Origin: Geothrix sp. 21YS21S-2
GTDB taxonomy: Bacteria; Acidobacteriota; Holophagae; Holophagales; Holophagaceae
Direction: 5' to 3'
Assembly (NCBI RefSeq): GCF_030846775.1
Contig: NZ_CP132910.1
Span: forward strand, 4,467,001 to 4,531,000
Length of the DNA stretch: 64,000 bases
The notes under the pieces were generated by a model, which was not told where the DNA came from, made no database searches, and was given only the letters and a program-made list of their open reading frames with translations. This document shows, in pieces, positions 52,069-59,536 of this stretch; within the stretch, counting starts at the first letter, position 1; each line of letters begins with the position of its first letter. The translations under genes were made by a program, and so were the position numbers.

Positions 52069-52401
52069 CTAGGGCTTCGCCGGGGCGGGGTCCTTCTTCT
52101 CCTTCTTGTCCTTGCCGCAGGAACCGTCCTTGCCGCAGGAGCCGTCCTTGCCGCAGGAGCCGTCCTTCTTGGCCTTCTTGTCCTTGCCGCAGGAGCCGTC
52201 CTTCTTGGCCTTGGCGCCTTCCTCCTTCTTCCCCTTGGCGGCATCGTCCTTCTTGGCGTCGGCGCCGCAGGACCCGGCGGCGGTGAGCGCGGCGCCCTGC
52301 CCCTGGGTGGCGACCCGGGTGGCGGCGATGGTGGGGGTGCCCGTGAGGAGGACGGCGCCTGCGCTGAAGAGGGTGGCTGCCCCGATGAGCTTGGTGATCA
52401 T
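52069..52401 (-). CDS. hvfA: HvfA/bufferin-like RiPP precursor with DGSCG repeats
   Basis: 110 residues. Residues 1-27 are a signal peptide ending TIAA. The mature part is Lys/Asp/Gly-rich with cysteines only at 45, 71, 83, 89 and 95, each in a GSCG context; four are in DGSCGKD, and the last three are spaced exactly six residues apart. In known HvfA/bufferin precursors the modified cysteines lie in EGKCG-type repeats. Here D replaces E and S replaces K. Strong AAGGAG precedes the ATG. First gene of hvfA-hvfB-hvfC-sigma-zinc finger. Expected product: an exported copper-binding modified peptide; the modification is inferred. Confidence 0.88.
   Translation of the reverse strand: MITKLIGAATLFSAGAVLLTGTPTIAATRVATQGQGAALTAAGSCGADAKKDDAAKGKKEEGAKAKKDGSCGKDKKAKKDGSCGKDGSCGKDGSCGKDKKEKKDPAPAKP
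52108..52164 (-). repeat. Tandem 18-bp coding repeats in RiPP precursor
   Basis: Three copies of an 18-bp unit encoding DGSCGK (residues 80-98), nearly identical at DNA level, with a further diverged copy at residues 68-74. The repeats could expand or contract by slippage and so alter the number of modified cysteines. Confidence 0.8.
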
Positions 52402-52533
52402 GTTGTCTCCTTGCAGGTGGATCCGGTATCCGGAACCGCGGGATGCGGCTATTTTGATACGCGGATTCAGTCGCTAGGGATTAGGGTGCGCCCAGGGGCC
52501 GCCCTGTGACAAGGAACTTCGGAGCCCGCCGGA

Positions 52534-53883
52534 TCAGGGGCGACCGCCCAGGGCCGCCAGCCTTCCGAGGGCATCGGCCAGCGCCGCCCGGTCCGTGGCC
52601 GCCCCCAGGGAGATGCGCACCCCGTCGGGGTTCTGGCGCCCCGAGGCGAAGACGCCCGCGGGCACGACCACCACCCCGGCCGCGGCGGCGGCCTGGGCGA
52701 AGGCCGCGGACCCGCCGGGAGGGGCCGTGAGCCAGAGGTGGGGGCAGTGCGGCTCCCCCCGCCAGGCCAGGCCTTCCAGCTGGTCCCGGGCGATGCGGTG
52801 GCGGGCCGCCAGCTCCTTGCGCTGGGCCACGAGGCGCCGCCAGGCGGTGCCGTCCTCCATCCACCGGGTGGCCAGGGCCATGGCCAGGGGCGAGACGTAC
52901 CAGCTGGTGTGGTGCTCGGCGTCCCGGGCGCGGGCCCTCTGGTCCCGGGGGAAGGCGAGGTAGCCCAGGCGCAGGCCCGGGGCGACGGTCTTGGAGAGCC
53001 CCGTGAGGTAGACCACCCGCTCCGGGGCCAGGGCCGCCAGGGCCGGGGGGGCGTCCTCGCTGAGCAGCCCGTAGACGTCCTCCTCGATGATCAGGACGTC
53101 CCACTTCCTGGCTATGGCCACCAGGGTGCGCCGCCGGTCCAGGCCCAGGGTGGCGGTGGTGGGGTTCTGGAGCGTGGGGGAGAACACCGCGAGCCGGATC
53201 CCGGCCCGGCACGCGCCCTCGAAGGCGCTGGGGAGGATGCCCTCGGCGTCCATGGCCAGGGCGTGCAGGCGCCGCTTCCAGTGCCGGGCCGCGGCCTTGA
53301 GGCCGGGGTAGACCAGGCTCTCGCAGGCGATCTCCTCGGCGTCGGGGAAGAGGGAGATGGCGGTGTCCATGGCGTGCTGGGCGCCGGCGCACACCAGGAG
53401 GTCCCCCGGCGCGGTCTCCACGGACCGGCGTTTCAGCCACCGGCAGACGGCGTCCAGGTGCGCCAGGGTGTCCCCGGCCCCGGGGTAGTGCAGGAGCCGC
53501 GCCGCGGCCCCCGCGTCCAGGCGGCGCAGGGCCGCGGCCAGGTCCGGGTCGCTCGCGGCCACGGGGGGGATGTTGGCGGAAAGGTCGATGACCCCGCCCA
53601 GGGGCTTCTGCTGCAGGGCGAACAGCGCGGCCTCGGAGGCCACTCCCAGCACGTAGGTGCCCCGGCCCACCTCGCCCCCCAGGTAGCGCCTGCGGGCGGC
53701 CTCGCGGTAGGCGCGGCTCACGGTGCTCACGTTCACGCCCAGGAGATCGGCCAGGAGCCGGTGGGTGGGGAGCTGGTCCCCGGGCCTGAGGCGGCCCAGC
53801 CGGATCGCGTCGCCGATGGCGTCGGCGATGGCGAGGTAGGCGGGCTGGTCCGAGGCCGGGAGATGAGGTACCCACATTGTCAT
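52534..53883 (-). CDS. MocR-family (GntR-aminotransferase) regulator
   Basis: About 449 residues. The winged-helix part (residues 10-75) has YLAIADAIGDAIRLGRLRPG, LLADLLGVNVSTVSRAY and a GRGTYVLG wing. A fold-type I aminotransferase domain follows with CAGAQHAMDTAI, FSPTLQNPTTATLG, IIEEDVYGLL and the PLP lysine in TGLSKTVAPGLRLGYL. MocR proteins use bound PLP to sense amino compounds. It is divergent from an operon ending in a cysteine desulfurase, so cysteine is a plausible effector. An ATTGT/ACAAT inverted repeat (53876-53892) overlaps its start. No ribosome site is evident. Confidence 0.9.
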   Translation of the reverse strand: MTMWVPHLPASDQPAYLAIADAIGDAIRLGRLRPGDQLPTHRLLADLLGVNVSTVSRAYREAARRRYLGGEVGRGTYVLGVASEAALFALQQKPLGGVIDLSANIPPVAASDPDLAAALRRLDAGAAARLLHYPGAGDTLAHLDAVCRWLKRRSVETAPGDLLVCAGAQHAMDTAISLFPDAEEIACESLVYPGLKAAARHWKRRLHALAMDAEGILPSAFEGACRAGIRLAVFSPTLQNPTTATLGLDRRRTLVAIARKWDVLIIEEDVYGLLSEDAPPALAALAPERVVYLTGLSKTVAPGLRLGYLAFPRDQRARARDAEHHTSWYVSPLAMALATRWMEDGTAWRRLVAQRKELAARHRIARDQLEGLAWRGEPHCPHLWLTAPPGGSAAFAQAAAAAGVVVVPAGVFASGRQNPDGVRISLGAATDRAALADALGRLAALGGRP

Positions 53884-53934
53884 GCATACAATCATGCGAC
53901 ACGTGCACACAAAATGGAACCCGGAGGACAGGCC

Positions 53935-54255
53935 ATGCCCAGTGTGACGTGCAGGGGAACCGCGGTGGAACTGAATGAAGAGGGCTTCCTGGTGGATCCC
54001 GGGGTCTGGGACGAGGAGCTGGCCCTGGCCCTCGCAAGGCAGGAGGAGGGCCTCGAGGCGCTCAACGAGCAGCACTGGTCCGTGATCCGGTTCATCCGGG
54101 GCCACTTCCTGGAGCACGAGGCCGCCCCCATGGTGCGCCAGGTGTGCAAGGGCTCCGGCGTGCCCCTCAAGCAGATCTACGATCTCTTCCCCGGCGGCCC
54201 GGCCCGGGGGGCCTGCAAGCTCGCGGGCCTGCCCAAGCCCGACGGCTGCGTGTAG
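53935..54255 (+). CDS. dsrC: DsrC family sulfur carrier with both C-terminal cysteines
   Basis: 106 residues. LNEEGFLVDPGVWDEELALA and LNEQHWSVIRFIRGHFLE are the DsrC/TusE core; KQIYDLFPGGPARGACKLAG leads to the flexible tail. Cys94 and Cys105 (C-x10-C, penultimate Cys) are both present, which marks true DsrC rather than TusE, which has only the last. DsrC carries sulfur as a persulfide or trisulfide and is reoxidised by membrane Dsr/Tmc complexes. No dsrAB is seen. The ATG at 53935 follows GGAGGA. First of four overlapping or near-adjacent genes. Confidence 0.92.
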   Translation: MPSVTCRGTAVELNEEGFLVDPGVWDEELALALARQEEGLEALNEQHWSVIRFIRGHFLEHEAAPMVRQVCKGSGVPLKQIYDLFPGGPARGACKLAGLPKPDGCV

Positions 54256-54257
54256 CC

Positions 54258-54842
54258 GTGAATCCCGCGCTCCCCGCCGGACTGTGGTGCGGCCTCCTGC
54301 TGGGGGCCCAGCTGCTGCGGGCCCGGGCCCTCGGACGCAGGCCGCTCTTCGCCCCTGCCGCGGGCGATCCCGCAGCCGGCGTGCGCTACGCCTTCACCGG
54401 GGCCATGCTGCCCTGGGCGAAGGAGAGCGTGCGCCTGAATCCAGGTTCGTACGCCGCCGGCATCGCCTACCACCTGGGCATCGCGGCGGCCTTCGCCCTG
54501 GTGTTCGTCCCCTCCCGGGCCCTGGCGGCCCTGGCCCTCCTGGGGGCGCTTGCGGGCTGCTCGCTGCTGGCGAAGCGGATCGTGATGCCCCACCTGCGCG
54601 GGCTCTCCAACGCCGACGACTTCGTGTCCAATGCCCTGGCGACGGCCTTCGCCGGCATCGCCGCGGCCGGCCCGGCCACGTCGCGCATCCTGCCCTGGGC
54701 CTGCGCGGCCCTGCTGGTGTACATCCCCCTGGGCAAGATCCGCCACTGCGCCTTCTTCTTCCTCAGCCGCTACCACCTCGGGGCCTTCTTCGGGCGCCGG
54801 GGCACCTTCCCCCCCGCGGCCCAGGAGCGCCTCCATGGTTGA
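54258..54842 (+). CDS. Membrane cytochrome b-like subunit (DsrM/TmcC/NarI-like)
   Basis: About 194 residues, GTG start 2 nt after dsrC. Five hydrophobic segments can be drawn. Histidines lie in GIAYHLGIA (second segment) and in GKIRHCAFFFLSRYHLG (last segment), the two places where NarI-type cytochromes ligate two b hemes. Together with the HdrD-like protein that overlaps its end by 8 nt it resembles the DsrMK or TmcBC modules that pass electrons between DsrC and menaquinone. Sequence identity is low and the assignment rests on topology plus context. Confidence 0.72.
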   Translation: MNPALPAGLWCGLLLGAQLLRARALGRRPLFAPAAGDPAAGVRYAFTGAMLPWAKESVRLNPGSYAAGIAYHLGIAAAFALVFVPSRALAALALLGALAGCSLLAKRIVMPHLRGLSNADDFVSNALATAFAGIAAAGPATSRILPWACAALLVYIPLGKIRHCAFFFLSRYHLGAFFGRRGTFPPAAQERLHG

Positions 54843-56133
54843 AACCATCGATCTCGAGAAGGGCCTCCAGGCCTTCCGGGCCCGGCTCGGGGAGGCGGAC
54901 GCCGCCCACCTCAACGCCTGCGTGCACTGCGGCCTCTGCGCCCAGAGCTGCCACTACTACCGCATGGACCCGCAGCTGGAGAACGTCCCCGCCCGCAAGC
55001 TGGACCTCGTCGCGCAGGTCTTCCGCCGGCACTTCACGGTCCTGGGCAGGCTGGGCCTCCAGGGTGCGGCCCTGGACGACGCCATGGCCAAGGCCTGGCT
55101 GGACGCGGTGTACGGGCGATGCTCCCTGTGCGGGCGATGCTCCCTGAACTGCACCGTGGGCATCAACCTGCCGCGGGTCTTCAAGGCCGCCCGGGCCGCC
55201 CTGACGGCCATGGGCCTGGCGCCCGCGGACCTGCAGGCCACCGTGGACAACTCGCTGCGCCACGGCAACAACATGGCCATCACCCGGGAGGACTGGGTGG
55301 AGACCGTGGACTGGCTGCAGGACGAGCTCCGGGCGGAGACCGGAGACCCCCTGGCCGAGATGCCCATGGACCGCCACGGCGCGAAGATCCTGTTCACCGT
55401 CAACCCCCGCGAGCCCAAGTTCTTCCCCCTCTCCCTCCAGGCCAGCGCCAAGGTGTTCTGGGCCGCCGGGGAGGACTGGACCCTGGCCTCGGAGGGGTGG
55501 GACCTCACCAATTACGGCCTCTTCAACTGCAACGACAAGGAAGCCGGGACGATCACGCAGAGCCTGGTCGACGCCATGGAGCGCCTGGGCTGCGAGACCC
55601 TGGTGATCGGGGAGTGCGGCCACGGCTTCGCCAGCGCCCGCTGGGAGGGGCCCGAGTGGCTCCAGGCGGCCTATCCCTTCAAGGTGCGCAGCTTCCTAGA
55701 GGTCATGGACGAGTACCTGGAGCAGGGCCGCATCCGGGTGGACCCGGGCATGAACACCAAGGCCGTCACGCTCCACGACCCCTGCAACCTGGTGCGCCAC
55801 GGCGGCGTCACCGAGCCGCAGCGGCGCATCCTGGCGAAGACGGTCTCCTGTTTCCGCGAAATGACCCCCAACCGCGCGGAGAACTTCTGCTGCGGCGGCG
55901 GCGGGGGCCAGCTGGCCATGGGCGCCTACAAGGAGCGCCGCATGCGCTCGGGCGGCATGAAGGCGCAGCAGATACGCGACTCGGGCGCCAAGGTCGTGGT
56001 GGCGCCCTGCCACAACTGCATCGACCAGCTCTCGGAACTGAACAAGGAATACAAGCTGAACGTCCAGATCAAGACGGTCGCCGAGATGGTGGCCGACGCA
56101 CTGGTGACCGAACCCCCCACAGGTGAGCCATGA
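54835..56133 (+). CDS. HdrD/DsrK/TmcB-like iron-sulfur subunit
   Basis: 432 residues. Two N-terminal 4Fe-4S sites are NACVHCGLCAQSCHYY (~28-43) and CSLCGRCSLNCTVG (~98-111). The C-terminal CCG domain has HDPCNLVRHGG, NFCCGGGGGQLAMG and VVAPCHNCIDQLSELN, matching the noncubane 4Fe-4S site of heterodisulfide reductase. An earlier CCG half is degenerate (LFNCNDKEAG). Such subunits reduce or oxidise the DsrC disulfide/trisulfide. Encoded between the cytochrome b-like gene and the desulfurase with 8-nt and 4-nt overlaps. Confidence 0.9.
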   Translation: MVETIDLEKGLQAFRARLGEADAAHLNACVHCGLCAQSCHYYRMDPQLENVPARKLDLVAQVFRRHFTVLGRLGLQGAALDDAMAKAWLDAVYGRCSLCGRCSLNCTVGINLPRVFKAARAALTAMGLAPADLQATVDNSLRHGNNMAITREDWVETVDWLQDELRAETGDPLAEMPMDRHGAKILFTVNPREPKFFPLSLQASAKVFWAAGEDWTLASEGWDLTNYGLFNCNDKEAGTITQSLVDAMERLGCETLVIGECGHGFASARWEGPEWLQAAYPFKVRSFLEVMDEYLEQGRIRVDPGMNTKAVTLHDPCNLVRHGGVTEPQRRILAKTVSCFREMTPNRAENFCCGGGGGQLAMGAYKERRMRSGGMKAQQIRDSGAKVVVAPCHNCIDQLSELNKEYKLNVQIKTVAEMVADALVTEPPTGEP

Positions 56134-57347
56134 CCCAGACCGGAACCCTTTCCCCCTTCCAGGCCCATTCCCCCGCGGGGGGGCTGACGTACCTCGACAA
56201 CGGGGCGACGTCCTTCCCCAAGCCGCCGGAAGTCTACGAGTTCATGGACACCTTCTACCGCACCTACGGCGTGAACCCGGGCCGCAGCGGTTTCGACCTC
56301 TGCATCGAGGCGGGCACGCTGCTCGACACCACCCGCAAGCTGCTCACCGCCTTCTTCGGAGGCACGGACCCCAACCGCCTCGTCTTCGGCTACAACTCCA
56401 CCGACGCCCTGAACCTGGCCATCTTCGGCACCCTCGCCGAAGGGGACCACGTCATCACCACCCACCTGGAGCACAACGCCACGCTGCGCCCCCTCTGGCA
56501 CCTCCAGGAGGCCGGCACCCAGGTGGACTGGGTGGACTTCGAGGACGACGGCTACGTGGATCCCGCGAAGATCATCGCCCGCATGATGAAGGGCACCCGC
56601 GCCGTGGTCATGAACCACGGAAGCAACGTGCTGGGCACGGTGCAGGACGCCGCGGCGGTGGGACGCGCATGCAGGGAACGCGGAATCCTCTTCATCCTGG
56701 ACGTGAGCCAGACCGCGGGCATGGTGCCCGTGAAGATGGACGAGCTGGGGGCGGACATCGTCTGCTTCACCGGCCACAAGAGCCTCATGGGCCCCATGGG
56801 CATCGGCGGGATGTACGTGCGGGAGGGCGTGGAGATCCGGCACACCCGCGCCGGCGGCACCGGCGTGCGCAGCGCCCAGCGCAACCACCTGGACGAGTAT
56901 CCCTACCGCATGGAGTACGGCACCCCCAACCTCCCCGGCATCGCGGGCCTCAACGCCGGCGTCAACTGGGTGAACCGCCACGGCCTCGGGGCCATCCACC
57001 ACCACGAGATGGAGCTGTGGCGCCAGCTGCGGGACGGCCTGAAGGCCATCGAGGGCGTCACGCTCTACTGCCAGGAGGACGCCGGCAAGGAGCGCATCAG
57101 CGTCCTGACCTTCAACGTGGACGGCCTGGAGGCCGCCGACACCGGCACCATGCTGGACGTGGACTACAACATCGCCTGCCGCACCGGCCTGCACTGCACC
57201 CCCATGGTCCACGAGCACCTGGGCACGGACAGGCTCCACGGCGCCGCGCGCTTCGGCATCGGCCCCTTCAACACGTCCGCGCACATCGCTGCGGCGGTTT
57301 CGGCCGTGGGCGAGATCGCGGAGATGCAGCGCAAGCGCAAGCACTGA
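56130..57347 (+). CDS. Class V aminotransferase, cysteine desulfurase-like
   Basis: 405 residues, fold-type I PLP enzyme. TYLDNGATSFPKPPEVYEF opens the protein. LEHNATLRPLWHL and ILDVSQTAGMVPV follow. The PLP lysine is in CFTGHKSLMGPMGIGG, and IACRTGLHCTPM holds the candidate catalytic cysteine on the extended loop. This is the SufS/CsdA-like layout. ATGA overlap with the HdrD-like gene ties it to the dsrC operon, where it could supply persulfide sulfur from cysteine to DsrC. Transfer to DsrC is inferred from context; TusA is absent from the cluster. Confidence 0.88.
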   Translation: MTQTGTLSPFQAHSPAGGLTYLDNGATSFPKPPEVYEFMDTFYRTYGVNPGRSGFDLCIEAGTLLDTTRKLLTAFFGGTDPNRLVFGYNSTDALNLAIFGTLAEGDHVITTHLEHNATLRPLWHLQEAGTQVDWVDFEDDGYVDPAKIIARMMKGTRAVVMNHGSNVLGTVQDAAAVGRACRERGILFILDVSQTAGMVPVKMDELGADIVCFTGHKSLMGPMGIGGMYVREGVEIRHTRAGGTGVRSAQRNHLDEYPYRMEYGTPNLPGIAGLNAGVNWVNRHGLGAIHHHEMELWRQLRDGLKAIEGVTLYCQEDAGKERISVLTFNVDGLEAADTGTMLDVDYNIACRTGLHCTPMVHEHLGTDRLHGAARFGIGPFNTSAHIAAAVSAVGEIAEMQRKRKH

Positions 57348-57361
57348 ACGTTTTTCATTCC

Positions 57362-57489
57362 TTTCTCGGCGAACCTCGGCCGCCTCGGCGATGCATTCCG
57401 TTTCAAGACGCTCCGGCGCATTGATTCTTTGCGCCGCAAGAGCATGGAAAATGAATGCATCGCCGAGGCGGCCGAGGTTCGCCGAGAAA
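57362..57489. repeat. 37-bp perfect inverted repeat with 54-nt spacer
   Basis: Bases 57362-57398 and 57453-57489 are perfect reverse complements. Each arm is built from repeated CTCGGCG/CGCCGAG blocks. The structure fills the whole gap between two convergent genes (stops at 57347 and 57495). It could serve as a two-way transcription end, but its internal repetition resembles dispersed palindromic repeats found in many GC-rich bacteria. Confidence 0.9.
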
Positions 57490-57494
57490 AAAAT

Positions 57495-58499
57495 CTAGGC
57501 AAGCGCTCCCGGGGCCGGGTTGAGGCCATCCATGGCCCTTCGCAGGGCCTCGCGGATCGTGAAGTCGTCGCGGTCCGCGGGGTCCGCGGGGTCCCACAGG
57601 GCGATGCCCACGGCGATGGGACCGAACTTCGCGCGCACCCGCTGCACCAGGAATTCCGCGCCGTCCAGCGAGGTGCGGGGCAGGAGGAGCAGGAAGGTCT
57701 CCTTGCCCATGTCCACCAGCAGGTCCTCGCCGCGGGCCTGGTCGGAGATCTCGCGCAGGGCCTTGCGTGTGTCCCGGTTCAGCGAGGTCTTCCAGGCCAC
57801 CAGGGCCATGGGCTCGGAGCGCCTGCGGGCCATGAAGAGGTAGGCCTTGAGCCAGATATCGAGGTAGCGCCGGCTGGGGAGGCGCGTGGCCTGGGCCTCC
57901 AGGGCGCTGTCCTCCACCACGGACATGGTGAGGTCCAGGGCCTCCCGCGTCATGTGGAGCTCCTGCTTGAGGAGCTCGATCTCCATGGCGCTGCCCAGGA
58001 GGTTGGCCACCATGCTCACGAAGACGATGTCGGCGCGGGAGTATTTCTGGGGGGTGGAGCTCTGGACGCTCAGCACGCCGATGACCTTGTCGCCCTTTCG
58101 CAGGGGCACCCCGATGTAGGAGCGCACGGCCATGTCCTGGAAGGCGCTGTGGCCCTTGAGGTCCGTGTCCTCCTTGGCGTCCCGGATCACCAGCGTCCGC
58201 GGCGAGTGCTCCAGCACCTGGGGGCAGAAGTTCTTGTTGGGGTCGAAGGTGGAGAGGTCCAGGTCGGAGCCGTCCAGGGTCGCCCACCAGAGGGTCTCGT
58301 AGCCCAGGTCGGTGATCCGGACGATGACGGCCCGGTCCACCATCAGCTGGGACACCAGCAGCTTGAGGCCCTTCTCGAAGAGCTCCGTGGCGTCCGGGAA
58401 GCCGGGCTCCACCAGCTCCCGGAGGGCATCCAGGTGCATGGGACGCCGGGATTTGGCTCCTGCTTTGGCGGCGGAGGCGTTCTTCCTCGACTTGTTCAT
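57495..58499 (-). CDS. GAF-domain protein with degenerate GGDEF-like C-terminus
   Basis: 334 residues. A lysine-rich start is followed by a GAF domain (~30-180; VDRAVIVRITDLG, MAVRSYIGVPLRKGDKVIGVLSVQS). The C-terminal ~150 residues align with a GGDEF fold (PMALVAWK, DLLVDMGKETFLLLLPRTSLDGAEFLVQRV), but the GGDEF motif itself is replaced by MGKETF, so it cannot make cyclic di-GMP. It probably acts as a ligand sensor or protein-binding module. Start at ATG 58499, with no long leader. Confidence 0.78.
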   Translation of the reverse strand: MNKSRKNASAAKAGAKSRRPMHLDALRELVEPGFPDATELFEKGLKLLVSQLMVDRAVIVRITDLGYETLWWATLDGSDLDLSTFDPNKNFCPQVLEHSPRTLVIRDAKEDTDLKGHSAFQDMAVRSYIGVPLRKGDKVIGVLSVQSSTPQKYSRADIVFVSMVANLLGSAMEIELLKQELHMTREALDLTMSVVEDSALEAQATRLPSRRYLDIWLKAYLFMARRRSEPMALVAWKTSLNRDTRKALREISDQARGEDLLVDMGKETFLLLLPRTSLDGAEFLVQRVRAKFGPIAVGIALWDPADPADRDDFTIREALRRAMDGLNPAPGALA

Positions 58500-58551
58500 G
58501 CCGTGATTATATCCAACCGGGGGTCGGGTCCACCTTCCTGCGCAAAAAAGA

Positions 58552-59451
58552 CTAGAACTCCGGCGGCGTGAGGGTCCGCAGGTAGTCGGTGAGCAGCCGG
58601 TGACGGCCCAGAGCCGCCCGGCGCTTCTTCTGGTAGATGAAGAACCGGTCCTCCCGGGGCCGGACACCCGGCAGAACCGCGGTGAGCGCCCCCCGCTCCA
58701 GTTCGCCCAGCACGCTGTAGGTGGGGGCCAGCAGGACCCCGAGGCCCTCCACGGCGGCGTTGATCATGGCCCGGATGTGGTTGACCTCGATGATCCGGTG
58801 GAAGTCGGGCCGGCCCTCCTCGGGAAGGGCCAGGAGGAATCGATGCCACCAGGCGCCCGCCTTGTCCAGGGAGAGCACCGGCCGGGAGCCCAGGTCCCCG
58901 GGGGAGGCGATCCCGCCGGTGGCCAGGAAGGACGGCGCGGCGGCCACCACGTAGGTCTCGATGAACCAGGGGAGCTTCTGCAGGTCGGGCAGGAGGTGCT
59001 CCCGGCAGTCGATGATGATGTCCAGGTCGTCCCGCAGGAGGGGCGTGAGCAGGTCGTGGGCGAGGGTGAAGTCGATCTCCAGGTCCGGGTGCTCCGCAAG
59101 GAAGGGGCCCATGTGGCGCATGAGGATGCTGCTGCCGAATTCGACCGTGGCCCCCAGGCGCAGGCGCCCCCCCGCCGTGGCCAGCCCCAGGCCCTCGGCG
59201 GCGGCCTCCAGGGTCGCGAAGACCTCCTCGCAGGCCTGGAAGAGGTGCCGCCCATCCTCGGTCAGGCGCGGCTCCCGGTTCCGGCGGTCCACCAGGAGGG
59301 TGCCGGCGCCGGCCTCCAGCTTGGCCACCGCGTGGCTGATGGCGGACTGCGTGAGGTTCAGCTTCCGGGCGGCCCGGGTGAAGCTCCCGGTGGTGCCCAG
59401 GGCGTGGAAGGCTCGCAATTGGTACAGGTCTAGTTGGTTGGCCATATCCAT
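58552..59451 (-). CDS. LysR-family regulator divergent from aldehyde dehydrogenase
   Basis: About 299 residues. HTH: LRAFHALGTTGSFTRAARKL with NLTQSAISHAVAKLE. The effector domain begins near residue 90 (GRLRLGATVEFGSSILM) and ends before the RTLTPPEF tail. It is divergent from the ALDH gene with 85 bp between starts, the classical LysR-target layout, so it likely activates that gene in response to an aldehyde or amino-acid breakdown product. A second ATG at 59445 is possible. Confidence 0.9.
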   Translation of the reverse strand: MDMANQLDLYQLRAFHALGTTGSFTRAARKLNLTQSAISHAVAKLEAGAGTLLVDRRNREPRLTEDGRHLFQACEEVFATLEAAAEGLGLATAGGRLRLGATVEFGSSILMRHMGPFLAEHPDLEIDFTLAHDLLTPLLRDDLDIIIDCREHLLPDLQKLPWFIETYVVAAAPSFLATGGIASPGDLGSRPVLSLDKAGAWWHRFLLALPEEGRPDFHRIIEVNHIRAMINAAVEGLGVLLAPTYSVLGELERGALTAVLPGVRPREDRFFIYQKKRRAALGRHRLLTDYLRTLTPPEF

Positions 59452-59464
59452 GAATTGTACTCAT
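59450..59464. promoter_or_regulatory. Possible LysR binding site (T-N11-A)
   Basis: ATGAATTGTACTCAT has perfect 4-bp arms (ATGA/TCAT) and fits T-N11-A. It overlaps the LysR gene's own start, suggesting autoregulation. Short arms make chance occurrence possible. Confidence 0.3.
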
Positions 59465-59536
59465 AGTTGGCGTGAAAAGAACGATTTTGAGTGTCAGTTT
59501 CAATGGGCGTATATATCTAGGCCAGAGGTGAACGAC

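Noticed and set aside
52108-52164. Possible CRISPR-like or satellite repeat
   Set aside because: The 18-bp repeats are in-frame coding repeats of the RiPP precursor with no spacers. No CRISPR array or cas gene was seen in the window.
53935-56133. Dissimilatory sulfate reduction locus
   Set aside because: dsrC and DsrK/DsrM-like genes are present but no dsrAB, dsrD, apr or sat genes, so sulfate or sulfite respiration cannot be claimed from this window.
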